DNA from: Chloroflexota bacterium
Lineage (GTDB): Bacteria; Chloroflexota; Anaerolineae; J102
Reading direction: 5' to 3'
Assembly (NCBI GenBank): GCA_013151415.1
Contig: JAADII010000183.1
Coordinates: forward strand, 1 to 39,439
DNA length: 39,439 nucleotides
Under the pieces are notes generated by a model. That model saw nothing but the letters and a program-made list of their open reading frames with translations, had not been told where the DNA came from and made no database searches. Of this stretch, positions 1 to 7,887 are shown piece by piece (within the stretch, counting starts at the first letter, position 1; each line of letters begins with the position of its first letter). Position numbers and translations under genes: made by a program.

Positions 1-1344
1 CCGGCGGACGCCCTGTACGCCGCGCAGACGCAGCGCGCCATCGACAATTTCCCCATCAGCGGCGTCACATTTTCGCGCAGCTTTATTCGCGCCCTGGGAT
101 TGGTCAAGGCCGCGTGCGCGCAGGCCAATCTGGAGCTGGGTTTGATGGATGAGGCCATGTCGCGGGCCATTCAGGAGGCCGCGCGCGAGGTGGCCGAAGG
201 CCAATGGGACGACCAGTTCCCCATCGACATCTTTCAAACCGGCTCGGGCACCAGCACCAACATGAACGCCAACGAGGTCATCGCCACGCTGGCCTCGCGC
301 AAACTGGGCCAAAAGGTGCATCCCAACGACCACGTGAACATGAGCCAGTCATCCAATGACGTCATCCCCACCACCATGCACGTGGCCGCGTATCTCGAAG
401 CCAAGGAAGTGCTCATTCCTGGCCTGCAGCACCTGCACGATGTCATCGTGGACAAGGCCGCGAGCGTGGACGACGTGGTCAAGACCGGCCGCACGCATCT
501 CATGGACGCCATGCCCGTGCGCATGAGCCAGGAAATGAGCGCCTGGGCGACGCAACTGCGCAAGGGCGTCGAGCGGATCGAGAGCGCGTTGACGCGGGTG
601 CGGATGCTGGCCCAAGGCGGCACGGCCGTGGGCACGGGCATCAACGCGCACCCCGATTTCGGCCCCACCGTGGCCGCGATCCTCTCGCGCTGGACCGGCT
701 ACGAGTTCATTTCCAACGACAATTTCTTCGAGTCGCTCTCTGCGCCCGACGCCATGGTCGAGCTCAGCGGTCAGCTCAAGACCGTGGCCGCCAGCCTGAT
801 GAAAATCGCCAATGATTTGCGCTGGATGAACTCCGGGCCTATCGCGGGCCTGGGCGAGATCGCACTCCCGGCCGTGCAACCCGGCTCCAGCATCATGCCC
901 GGCAAGATCAACCCCGTCATCGCCGAGGCCGTGACCATGGTCGCGGCGCAGGTTATGGGCAACGATGTGACCGTGACCATCGGCGGGCAAGCGGGCGTGT
1001 TTCAGTTGAATGTCATGTTGCCGGTCATTGCCCACAATGTTTTGCAATCAGAGCGCATCCTGGGCCAGGCTGCGCGAGTGCTGGCCGACAAAGCCATCGC
1101 CGGCTTCACCGTGAACCGCGAACGCATTGCCGCGTTGGTGGACAAAAACCCCATCCTGGTCACCGCGCTCAACCCGGTCATCGGCTACGAGCTGGGCGCG
1201 AAAGTGGCCAAGCGCGCCTACGCAGAGGGTCGCAGCCTGAAAGAGGTGGCCGCGGAGATGACCGATCTCACGCCCGAGGAATTGGATGAAATCCTCGACC
1301 CCGCGCGACTCACCGAAGGCGGCGTCATCGCCAAAAGCGACTAG
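1..1344 (+). CDS. fumC: Class II fumarate hydratase, 5' partial
   Basis: The reading frame is open from the first base (PADALYAAQTQRAIDNFPIS), so the gene begins upstream of the window; about 20-25 N-terminal residues are probably missing. The enzyme interconverts fumarate and malate in the citric acid cycle as a cytoplasmic homotetramer. Visible family marks are TGSGTSTNMNANEV in the substrate-binding region, the TGRTHLMDA segment, and the superfamily signature GSSIMPGKINP near base 890. The C-terminal small domain (LTPEELDEILDP) is intact. Aspartate ammonia-lyase is the closest alternative, but the N-terminal and TGSGTSTNMN segments fit fumarase better. The stop lies 10 bases before the next gene, with an AAAAGG between them, so the two are probably co-transcribed. 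Confidence 0.93.
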   Translation, partial: PADALYAAQTQRAIDNFPISGVTFSRSFIRALGLVKAACAQANLELGLMDEAMSRAIQEAAREVAEGQWDDQFPIDIFQTGSGTSTNMNANEVIATLASRKLGQKVHPNDHVNMSQSSNDVIPTTMHVAAYLEAKEVLIPGLQHLHDVIVDKAASVDDVVKTGRTHLMDAMPVRMSQEMSAWATQLRKGVERIESALTRVRMLAQGGTAVGTGINAHPDFGPTVAAILSRWTGYEFISNDNFFESLSAPDAMVELSGQLKTVAASLMKIANDLRWMNSGPIAGLGEIALPAVQPGSSIMPGKINPVIAEAVTMVAAQVMGNDVTVTIGGQAGVFQLNVMLPVIAHNVLQSERILGQAARVLADKAIAGFTVNRERIAALVDKNPILVTALNPVIGYELGAKVAKRAYAEGRSLKEVAAEMTDLTPEELDEILDPARLTEGGVIAKSD

Positions 1345-1354
1345 AAAAGGCTCA

Positions 1355-2536
1355 ATGACCCGGTTTGTTGATGTGCTCATTGTGGGGGCGGGGCCGGCGG
1401 GCATGTCCACGGCCCTGCATCTCTGTCGTCTCGACCTATCATGGGCCGATCGCATCCTGGTGGTGGAAAAGGCCGTGCATCCGCGGGAAAAGCTGTGTGG
1501 GGGCGGGATCACCCAGGCCGGGTTGCAGGTGTTGGCCGGGTTGGGGCTTTCGACGCCCGAGCCGTTCGTGGCCGTGCGCGAGGCGCGGTTGCGCTATTTC
1601 GATGGCGGGGTCGTGGTGCGGGATGAGCCGGTTTTTCATGTGGTGCGGCGGGCGGAATTCGACCACTGGCTGGTGAAACAGGCTCAGGCTAGGGGTGTGG
1701 AAGTGCGTCAGGGCGAGGGCGTGGTCGATGTGATCGAGCGCGAAGATGGGGTGGAAGTGCGCACCGAGCAGGCCGCGTATCGGGCCAGGGTGGTGGTCGC
1801 GGCCGATGGCTCCAATAGCCTGGTGCGACGTCGGTTGGGGTGGCGAAGTCGCGGGGGCAAGGCGAGGTTGCTCGAGATTCTCACGCCGGAGCAGGCTGAG
1901 GCGCTGGTCGAATTTCAACAGGGCATGGCCGTGTTCGATTTTACGCCGGCTTCCGAGGGGTTGCAGGGCTATTACTGGGACTTTCCCTCATTGGTGGCGG
2001 GCGAGCCGTTCATGAATCGCGGGGTGTACGACAGCCGAACGCTTCCGCATGGGCCGCGCGTAGCGTTGCGCGAGGTGTTCGCGGCCATGCTGGCGCGGCG
2101 CAATCGCCGCTTGCACGATTACGCGCTCAAAGGCCACCCCATCCACTGGTTCGACCGCGGCAACGCGCTTTCCCGACCCCGCATTTTGCTGGTGGGCGAC
2201 GCCGCGGGAGTGGACCCGCTGTTTGGGGAGGGCATTTCCTTTGCCCTGGCCTATGGCGAAGTGGCCGCGGAGGCCATCGCGGCCGCGTTCGCAAGGGGGG
2301 ATTTCCGTTTCGAGGACTATACGCGCCGCGTGCACAGGCATCCCTGGCTGCGCAAATTGCCGCAGCGCAAATGGGTGGCGGTTGCGGCCTATCGCGTCAT
2401 GCGCCATCCCCGGCTGGCCGGGCTCTTCTGGGCCATGGCGCCGTGGGTGATGACGACCTACAACCGCGCGCGCGGCCTCCTTACCGGAAATCAAGTCGGG
2501 ACGCGGTTCGAAAGGTTGGGGAGGGTGGAGGAGTAG
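1355..2536 (+). CDS. Geranylgeranyl reductase family FAD-dependent oxidoreductase
   Basis: A 393-residue flavoprotein. Start ATG 1355 is chosen because AAAAGG sits just upstream and the FAD-binding strand begins at once (VDVLIVGAGPAGM, residues 6-17); the frame is open further upstream but only through fumC. Family marks are EKLCGGGITQAG near residue 46, the cysteine-glycine motif typical of geranylgeranyl reductases, and GDAAGVDPLFGEG near residue 280, which contacts FAD. Members saturate double bonds of geranylgeranyl chains on chlorophyll, menaquinone or archaeal-type lipids. The substrate cannot be read here. The nearby IPP isomerase and polyprenyl synthase (4.8-6.9 kb) make isoprenoid side-chain reduction plausible, for example of a quinone tail. 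Confidence 0.82.
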   Translation: MTRFVDVLIVGAGPAGMSTALHLCRLDLSWADRILVVEKAVHPREKLCGGGITQAGLQVLAGLGLSTPEPFVAVREARLRYFDGGVVVRDEPVFHVVRRAEFDHWLVKQAQARGVEVRQGEGVVDVIEREDGVEVRTEQAAYRARVVVAADGSNSLVRRRLGWRSRGGKARLLEILTPEQAEALVEFQQGMAVFDFTPASEGLQGYYWDFPSLVAGEPFMNRGVYDSRTLPHGPRVALREVFAAMLARRNRRLHDYALKGHPIHWFDRGNALSRPRILLVGDAAGVDPLFGEGISFALAYGEVAAEAIAAAFARGDFRFEDYTRRVHRHPWLRKLPQRKWVAVAAYRVMRHPRLAGLFWAMAPWVMTTYNRARGLLTGNQVGTRFERLGRVEE

Positions 2537-2566
2537 GGAAGGGGGCGGATTGGTTTGCGTTTTGTC

Positions 2567-2596
2567 TTGACATTTGCTCGGTATTGGTGTTATAAT
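2567..2596 (+). promoter_or_regulatory. Sigma70-type promoter for rnpB-tRNA unit
   Basis: A consensus TTGACA (2567-2572) and a consensus TATAAT (2591-2596) are separated by 18 bases. Transcription would begin near 2603, about 33 bases before the predicted 5' end of the RNase P RNA. This is among the best promoter matches in the window, as expected for a stable-RNA gene. Confidence 0.75.
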
Positions 2597-2635
2597 CCCC
2601 TGTGCGTAAGGACATTAACAATTGGCATGGCATTT

Positions 2636-3079
<444 letters not shown>

Positions 3080-3112
3080 TCCGACCCTGGGTCCCGCGGT
3101 TGCCGAGACCGC

Positions 3113-3201
<89 letters not shown>

Positions 3202-3219
3202 TTATGGGTCGCCCAACGC

Positions 3220-3292
<73 letters not shown>

Positions 3293-3333
3293 CTCTGAGG
3301 GGGCTTGCCTCTCCCTCCTATAAGCCATCATTT

Positions 3334-3407
<74 letters not shown>

Positions 3408-3429
3408 GGCCATGCCAATGCACCCCTTC

Positions 3430-3503
<74 letters not shown>

Positions 3504-3557
3504 GGCTCCTTACGCGAGAGGGCTGAGTTCCTATTCTCGGCCCTTTTCAAAATATAT

Positions 3558-3630
3558 GCCGAGGTAGCTCAGGTGGTAGAGCACGCGACTGAAAATTGCG
3601 GTGTCGGCAGTTCAAGTCTGCCCCTCGGCA
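3558..3630 (+). tRNA. tRNA-Phe (GAA)
   Basis: The acceptor stem is GCCGAGG/CCTCGGC with discriminator A at 3630. The anticodon stem CGCGA/TTGCG encloses CTGAAAA, giving GAA. The D-arm reads GCTCAGGTGGTAGAGC and the T-loop region GTTCAAGTC. Confidence 0.95.
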
Positions 3631-3643
3631 CCTTTTTTGCTGT

Positions 3644-3715
3644 TGGCGGGTCGTCTAATTGGCAGGACCGCGGACTTTGGATCCGCTAGTCGGGGTTCGA
3701 GTCCCTGCCCGCCAG
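3644..3715 (+). tRNA. tRNA-Gln (UUG)
   Basis: The acceptor stem TGGCGGG/CCCGCCA begins with the U1-A72 pair typical of glutamine tRNAs. The anticodon stem GCGGA/TCCGC encloses CTTTGGA, giving TTG. The discriminator base is G3715. Confidence 0.94.
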
Positions 3716-3788
3716 CCCTAAGCCGGGGCGGGGGTCCCCGCGGTTCTTCGCTCCGGCTCTTTCATTGCACGCTCATCGTTTCATGCAT

Positions 3789-3862
3789 GGTGACCATAGC
3801 TCAACAGGCAGAGCACCTGGTTGTGGCCCAGGAGGTTACGGGTTCAAGCCCCGTTGGTCACC
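3789..3862 (+). tRNA. tRNA-His (GUG)
   Basis: The acceptor stem GTGACCA/TGGTCAC is preceded by an encoded G at 3789, which faces C73 at 3862. This extra G-1 is the histidine identity element. The anticodon stem CCTGG/CCAGG encloses TTGTGGC, giving GTG. It is the last tRNA of the cluster, 17 bases before the terminator stem. Confidence 0.95.
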
Positions 3863-3878
3863 CCTCCACGTCTCAAGA

Positions 3879-3919
3879 ACGCGTCCGGTGCTGTGCGCCT
3901 GACGCGTTTTTCTTTTGTT
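3879..3919 (+). terminator. Terminator of rnpB-tRNA unit
   Basis: The stem ACGCGTC (3879-3885) pairs with GACGCGT (3901-3907) and is followed by the T-rich tail TTTTTCTTTTGTTT. It is the only clear intrinsic terminator between the promoter at 2567 and this point. The tail runs to within a few bases of the next start codon. Confidence 0.75.
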
Positions 3920-3926
3920 TCTTCCA

Positions 3927-4433
3927 GTGAACGGATCGGTTCTGGTTCTCAACGCCACTTATGAACCCCTGGGCATCGTGCCGGTGCGCAGGGCCGTTGT
4001 GCTGCTCCTCAAAGAAAAGGCCGAATTGATCGAGGCGGCCGAGCAATTGCTGCGCTCGGAGCAGATGAATCTGCCGCGACCGCTGGTCATTCGTTTGGTC
4101 TATTATGTGAAGGTGCCGCGACGGCTCGCGCTGCCCCTGACGCGACGCTTCATCCTCGCGCGCGACCATTACACATGCCAATATTGCGGCGCGCAGCCCG
4201 GCGCCAACAACCTGACCATCGATCACGTCATTCCACGCAGTCGCGGAGGTGATAAATCGTGGGAAAATGTGGTCGCGGCCTGCCGACCTTGCAATCAGCG
4301 CAAGGGCAATCGCACGCCCAAAGAGGCGCGCATGAAGCTGGCGCGGAAGCCCTTCCGCCCGCGCTATGTCGCGCTCACCCTGGTGGGCGATGCGCCGCAT
4401 CACGAAGTGTGGAAGAAATACATGTACGATTAA
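3927..4433 (+). CDS. HNH endonuclease family protein
   Basis: A 168-residue protein. GTG 3927 is preferred because homologs typically begin close to the SVLVLNATYEPL segment; an upstream TTG at 3915 lies inside the terminator tail. No clear ribosome binding site is visible for either. The C-terminal half is an HNH domain: the zinc-binding pairs CQYC and CRPC flank IDHVIPRSRGG, whose D-H pair supplies the catalytic histidine, followed by WENVVAACRPCNQRKGNR. The N-terminal LLLKEKAELIEA segment is shared by a widespread group of cellular HNH proteins with unknown substrate. Single-gene context beside tRNAs gives no clue to its target. Confidence 0.85.
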   Translation: MNGSVLVLNATYEPLGIVPVRRAVVLLLKEKAELIEAAEQLLRSEQMNLPRPLVIRLVYYVKVPRRLALPLTRRFILARDHYTCQYCGAQPGANNLTIDHVIPRSRGGDKSWENVVAACRPCNQRKGNRTPKEARMKLARKPFRPRYVALTLVGDAPHHEVWKKYMYD

Positions 4434-4464
4434 AAGCAAACGGCCTCCCGTTCGGGAGGCCGTT
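4430..4464 (-). terminator. Terminator for minus-strand mini-gene
   Basis: An 11-bp stem (AACGGCCTCCC / GGGAGGCCGTT, 4439-4464) with a four-base loop. Read on the minus strand it is followed by TTGCTTTTA, a T-rich tail that the plus strand lacks. It therefore suits a transcript coming from the right, although it could also hold the 3' end of the HNH mRNA. Confidence 0.6.
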
Positions 4465-4473
4465 CGCATGGGC

Positions 4474-4517
4474 GCGCCGTGGCGATTACTCGACATCGCG
4501 AGGTGATGCCACGGCGC
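4474..4517. repeat. Perfect 10-bp inverted repeat with inner stem
   Basis: GCGCCGTGGC (4474-4483) and GCCACGGCGC (4508-4517) are exact inverted copies. Between them CTCG (4489-4492) can pair with CGAG (4499-4502), making a long hairpin with a symmetric internal loop. It covers the 3' two-thirds of the 17-codon minus-strand ORF and its stop codon. Confidence 0.6.
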
Positions 4518-4539
4518 TGAACAAGTTACCTAAGTCCAT
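4486..4539 (-). CDS. Possible 17-residue peptide gene
   Basis: ATG at 4539 reads MDLGNLFSAVASPRDVE and stops at 4486. It is preceded by an ideal ribosome binding site, AGGAGGTGAT (4553-4544), with 8 bases between AGGAGG and the ATG. A minus-strand promoter candidate lies at 4674-4645 and a terminator at 4464-4430, so all parts of a small gene are in place. I recognise no family. It could be a real small protein, a leader peptide left without its operon, or the translated part of a regulatory RNA. The coding region lies in a hairpin, and its interior CATCACCT can pair with the ribosome binding site. Confidence 0.45.
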   Translation of the reverse strand: MDLGNLFSAVASPRDVE

Positions 4540-4644
4540 TGACATCACCTCCTGTCGTTTGGGATGGCGGAGGGAAGGAGGTTGAGGTTGAGAAGAGGTG
4601 TGAGGGGAAGACGCCGATTGAGACAAGCGCCGACCCGCGTTGGA

Positions 4645-4674
4645 CATTTACGCACATCGCGCGCGTTTTGTCAA
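4645..4674 (-). promoter_or_regulatory. Promoter candidate for minus-strand mini-gene
   Basis: On the minus strand TTGACA (4674-4669) is followed after 18 bases by TAAATG (4650-4645). Transcription would begin near 4638, giving a leader of about 98 bases before the ATG at 4539. Confidence 0.5.
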
Positions 4675-4780
4675 ATGAGGAAGGTCACAAGGCGGCGGTT
4701 TCAAAGGCGACTCGCCTAAAATGCGCGACCAATTCTGAGCGGAAAGACAACTCAAACGCCAAATTTGAAATTGCTAGGAT

Positions 4781-4809
4781 TTGACAAGGTTTCTGGCCGG
4801 GGCTACACT
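4781..4809 (+). promoter_or_regulatory. Promoter of idi-polyprenyl synthase operon
   Basis: TTGACA (4781-4786), a 17-base spacer, and TACACT (4804-4809). The predicted start near 4816 gives a very short leader before ATG 4827, with GGAG (about 4816-4819) as the ribosome binding site. Confidence 0.7.
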
Positions 4810-4826
4810 CGCGGCGGAGAATAATC

Positions 4827-5876
4827 ATGCCCGGAACTCACGCCCAACGAAAATACGACCATATTCGCATCAATCTGGAAAAGGATGTCTCCTTTCCCCA
4901 TCTGACCACCGGTCTCGAACGTTATCATTTCCTCCACCAGGCCTTGCCCGAACTCGATCTAGATGAGGTGGACATGTCGGTGGAGGTGTTCGACAAGCGC
5001 CTGCAAGCGCCCATCCTCATCTCCTCGATGACCGGCGGCGCCAAGGAGGCGCAGCGCATCAACCTCAACCTGGCCGAAGCGGCCGAAGCGCATGGCGTGG
5101 CCATGGGCCTGGGTTCGCAACGGGCCGCGCTCGAAGAGCCAGAGCAAATTCCCACCTTTCAGGTGCGTCGCGTGGCTCCCAATATTCTGCTGTTCGCCAA
5201 CCTGGGCGCGGTGCAGCTCAATCAGGGATATACTGTGGATGATTGTTTGCGTGCGGTCGAGATGGTGGAGGCCGATGCGCTTTTTTTACACCTGAACCCG
5301 CTGCAAGAAGCCGTGCAAGCGGACGGCGATCGTCATTGGCGCGGGTTGGCGGCCAAAATCGAGGCGGTGTGTCGGCGTTTGCCTGTGCCGGTGGTGGTGA
5401 AAGAGGTGGGATGGGGCGTTTCACCGCAGACCGCGCGTTTGCTGGCCGATGCAGGCGTGGCCGCCATCGATGTGGCCGGCGCAGGCGGCACATCATGGAC
5501 CGAGGTGGAATATCATCGCGCGGGCAGCAAGCGCCTGCGTCGCCTCGCGCGCGCGTTCGCGGATTGGGGCATTCCCACCGCGGTCTCGTTGCGTCTGGTG
5601 CGCGAGACCCTGCCCCATATGACGCTGTTCGCCAGCGGCGGCTTGCGCAGCGGCATCGACATCGCCAAGTGCATCGCGCTGGGCGCCGAGCTGGGCGGCA
5701 TGGCCGGTCCCTTCTTGCATGCGGCCGATCGCGGGGTGGATGCGGTCATGGAGGAGATAGCGGCTGTGAAGGATGAAATCCGCGTGGCCATGTTCGCGGC
5801 CGGCGCGGCCGATATTCAGGCGTTGCGCGAGCCGGGACGATTGGTGGGGACGAGAGAGTGGGAATGGTTCAAATGA
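4827..5876 (+). CDS. fni: Type II isopentenyl-diphosphate delta-isomerase
   Basis: A 349-residue FMN- and NADPH-dependent enzyme that interconverts isopentenyl and dimethylallyl diphosphate, the entry step to isoprenoid chains. It is unrelated to the type I enzyme. Visible family marks along the chain are [67 protein letters not shown], and [19 protein letters not shown], which form the FMN-binding TIM barrel and active site. The length is normal for the family. ATG 4827 follows GGAG and its own strong promoter. It is followed after 17 bases by the polyprenyl synthase, an expected partner, with AGGAGG in the gap. Confidence 0.95.
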   Translation: MPGTHAQRKYDHIRINLEKDVSFPHLTTGLERYHFLHQALPELDLDEVDMSVEVFDKRLQAPILISSMTGGAKEAQRINLNLAEAAEAHGVAMGLGSQRAALEEPEQIPTFQVRRVAPNILLFANLGAVQLNQGYTVDDCLRAVEMVEADALFLHLNPLQEAVQADGDRHWRGLAAKIEAVCRRLPVPVVVKEVGWGVSPQTARLLADAGVAAIDVAGAGGTSWTEVEYHRAGSKRLRRLARAFADWGIPTAVSLRLVRETLPHMTLFASGGLRSGIDIAKCIALGAELGGMAGPFLHAADRGVDAVMEEIAAVKDEIRVAMFAAGAADIQALREPGRLVGTREWEWFK

Positions 5877-5893
5877 TGACAAGGAGGGCCTAA

Positions 5894-6931
5894 GTGAACG
5901 ACTTGAAAGCCTTTTCGCGGCAATGGTTGCCGCAGATCGAGAGCTACATACGCGGGCTGTTGTCGGACGAGCGGCCCGAGGTGCGCGGCATGTATGGCAT
6001 GATGCGCTATCACATGGGCTGGGAGGATGAACGCGGCCGGCCCATCGAAGCGTCGGGCGGCAAGCGGGTGCGACCCCTGGTGGTGTTAATGTCGTGCCAA
6101 GCCGCGGGGGGCGATCCGACGCAGGCATTGCCTGCGGCCGCGGCCGTGGAGCTGGTGCACAATTTTTCGCTGATCCATGATGACATCGAAGACAACAGCC
6201 TCACGCGGCGGCACCGGCCCACCTTGTGGTCATGGGCGGGCGTGGCTCAGGCCATCAACGCGGGCGACGCCATGTTCACCCTCGCGCGGTTGGCCGTGTT
6301 GGGACTGCGCGCATCTGGGATCGACGCGGAGCGCGTTCTGGCCGCGCTGGACGCGTTCGACCGCGCCTGTCTTCATCTCACCGAGGGCCAGTATATGGAC
6401 ATCGCCTTCGAGACGCGGGACGAGGTGAGCGTGGAGGAGTATCTGAGCATGATCGGGGGCAAGACCGCGGCCCTGTTGGCGGCGTCCGCGCAGTTGGGCG
6501 CTATGGTGGCCACCGACGATGCGGACGTCATCGCGCTTTTTCACCGCTTTGGCCGCGAGCTAGGGTTAAGTTTCCAGATTCAGGATGATATTTTGGGCAT
6601 TTGGGGCGACGAGGCGTTGACCGGCAAATCGGCCGCCGGCGACATCCTCACCCGCAAAAAGACCTGGCCCGTGCTCTACGCGTTGTCCCAACCCGGCCCG
6701 GATGCCGAGACCCTGGCTGCGTACTATCGCTCCGACCGTCCCCTCACCCCGACCGACCTGCCCCCCATCCTCGAGCTGCTTTCCCGTCTGAACGCGCGTC
6801 CGGCCGCGGAAGAAGCCGCGCGCCGACATGCCGAAGCCGCGCTGGCCGCGTTGGACGCCTGCGCCGGCGAACCGGAAGCCGTGGCATTATTGCAAGAACT
6901 GGCCAAAAAGCTGCTCGGCCGACGGAGTTAG
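5894..6931 (+). CDS. Polyprenyl diphosphate synthase (FPP/GGPP type)
   Basis: A 345-residue trans-prenyltransferase that extends allylic diphosphates with IPP. GTG 5894 is chosen because AGGAGG lies at 5882-5887. The first aspartate-rich motif, HDDIEDNSLTRRHRPTLW, and the second, FQIQDDILGIWGD, bind the magnesium-diphosphate groups. GGKRVRPLVVL near residue 55 is the usual IPP-binding site and GGKTAALL comes mid-chain. Product length cannot be settled from sequence alone; the likely products are farnesyl or geranylgeranyl diphosphate. Coupled to the IPP isomerase just upstream, it would supply quinone, carotenoid or lipid chains, possibly for the reductase at 1355. Confidence 0.9.
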   Translation: MNDLKAFSRQWLPQIESYIRGLLSDERPEVRGMYGMMRYHMGWEDERGRPIEASGGKRVRPLVVLMSCQAAGGDPTQALPAAAAVELVHNFSLIHDDIEDNSLTRRHRPTLWSWAGVAQAINAGDAMFTLARLAVLGLRASGIDAERVLAALDAFDRACLHLTEGQYMDIAFETRDEVSVEEYLSMIGGKTAALLAASAQLGAMVATDDADVIALFHRFGRELGLSFQIQDDILGIWGDEALTGKSAAGDILTRKKTWPVLYALSQPGPDAETLAAYYRSDRPLTPTDLPPILELLSRLNARPAAEEAARRHAEAALAALDACAGEPEAVALLQELAKKLLGRRS

Positions 6932-6938
6932 ACGCTCA

Positions 6939-6975
6939 TGCCTGCGCGGTGGCGTGGCCCGCCGGGATAAAGCGC
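6939..6975 (+). pseudogene. Fragment related to the gene at 7888
   Basis: Bases 6939-6961 match 7932-7954 at 22 of 23 positions, and 6963-6975 match 7972-7984 at 12 of 13. These correspond to the CAAAWPGW and GRDEA coding segments of the hypothetical gene at 7888-8226. The intervening 17 bases are missing and no frame survives. It looks like the remnant of a second copy, left on the far side of the toxin-antitoxin pair. Confidence 0.55.
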
Positions 6976-7002
6976 TGGAATCGGATACGCGTTTCAGAAG
7001 AA

Positions 7003-7476
7003 CTACAGAAGCACAGTAAGGTTGTTGACTGGACTACGATAGCCCGTCTGAATCATGGCTTTCAACAGACTGTTGCCCTCGGACAACGAGATATGCCCCT
7101 TTTCGATTGACAGAACTAACAATCCAAGCGTGCCCGAAATCGGCACCTGCATTTGCATCGCACTTTCTCTCGCATCCCGATCATCCGTAAAAACGGCATA
7201 GCCCCGATTCGCCGCGACAGCAAGACAGGCTGCCTCGCCAGAATTAAGTCGTTCTCGTAGGCTTTCGTACATTGCTTGTTCGGTCTCGTCCAATTGCAAT
7301 ATCGGCAACCAAGACCAATCGTAATCGGGCACTTTGCCGAGTCTAACGCCAGCTTGCAACTCTTGATACACTTCTTGCACCGTTGCGGCGCTTCTTCCCA
7401 ATGCGCGGCGGATTAGATCAGGGCGGTTGACCAGTGCAAAATTAGAGAGTACGGTGTTATCCAGCAATGCAATCAC
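7003..7476 (-). CDS. PIN-domain toxin (DUF3368 type)
   Basis: A 157-residue PIN-fold protein; PIN toxins are magnesium-dependent ribonucleases. Candidate acidic active-site residues are D6 (ALLDNTVLSNF), E37 (TVQEVYQEL), E81 (NSGEAACLAVA) and D98/D99 (VFTDDRDARE), the usual PIN pattern with the GEA motif of the DUF3368 group. The start is GTG at 7476, one base after the antitoxin stop codon, so the two are translationally linked. The target RNA is unknown. An intact active site suggests a functional toxin. Confidence 0.82.
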   Translation of the reverse strand: MIALLDNTVLSNFALVNRPDLIRRALGRSAATVQEVYQELQAGVRLGKVPDYDWSWLPILQLDETEQAMYESLRERLNSGEAACLAVAANRGYAVFTDDRDARESAMQMQVPISGTLGLLVLSIEKGHISLSEGNSLLKAMIQTGYRSPVNNLTVLL

Positions 7477-7477
7477 G

Positions 7478-7807
7478 TTAGATGTCCTTATCTTGCCGCC
7501 ACAAACGCACTGCCTCCACCTCGGCTTTTGCCTCGATCACGTCGGTAGGCCCAAGTCGAATAGGGATTCCCAATTCCAAAAAACGCTCGCGTAGTTCCAA
7601 CTCATGCATTCCCAACAACTCGGCAGCTTTGCCCAGGTTGATTCGTCGGTCCATGTACGCGCCTACAACCACAGCCCAGCGCAAATCGGGATCGGTGGTC
7701 AACAGCCGATCCAAGGCTGCATCGACCAATTCGGGACGACGTTCACGTAACCTGCTTAGTTGCTCGATGATCCAGGTCTCATCGGAACGTATAGACGACA
7801 CAGTCAT
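7478..7807 (-). CDS. UPF0175 family antitoxin
   Basis: A 109-residue protein. ATG 7807 is preferred to the upstream frame opening because GGAGAG stands 7 bases before it. The centre, RRINLGKAAELLGMHELELRERFLELGIPIRLG, reads as a short helix-turn-helix typical of UPF0175 proteins, which commonly precede DUF3368 PIN genes. It would bind the PIN protein and probably its own promoter. The upstream half (LRERRPELVDAALDRLL) looks helical and may dimerise. It is transcribed with the toxin from a promoter candidate at 7873-7844. Confidence 0.82.
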   Translation of the reverse strand: MTVSSIRSDETWIIEQLSRLRERRPELVDAALDRLLTTDPDLRWAVVVGAYMDRRINLGKAAELLGMHELELRERFLELGIPIRLGPTDVIEAKAEVEAVRLWRQDKDI

Positions 7808-7843
7808 AATAAGCTCTCCGCTATAGGATGAGTCAGCAAAACC

Positions 7844-7873
7844 ATTGTACCCCGTAAGACGCCGGGGCCGCAA
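7844..7873 (-). promoter_or_regulatory. Promoter candidate for toxin-antitoxin pair
   Basis: On the minus strand TTGCGG (7873-7868), an 18-base spacer and TACAAT (7849-7844). The -10 is good and the -35 moderate. The position, 37 bases before the antitoxin ATG, is suitable. Confidence 0.45.
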
Positions 7874-7887
7874 CCAGAAGAACGCGT

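Larger units (their letters stand above)
4540..4826. other. Intergenic region with opposed promoters
   Basis: No protein-coding gene is supported here. On the minus strand the stretch from about 4638 to 4540 would be a pyrimidine-rich leader (CTCTTCTCAACCTCAACC) for the 17-codon ORF. The right side holds the plus-strand idi promoter. Short open frames in this stretch lack ribosome binding sites and recognisable motifs. Confidence 0.5.

Noticed and set aside
4259-4784. Plus-strand open frames between the HNH gene and idi
   Set aside because: They overlap the HNH gene in another frame or cross the terminator hairpin, and lack ribosome binding sites and motifs.
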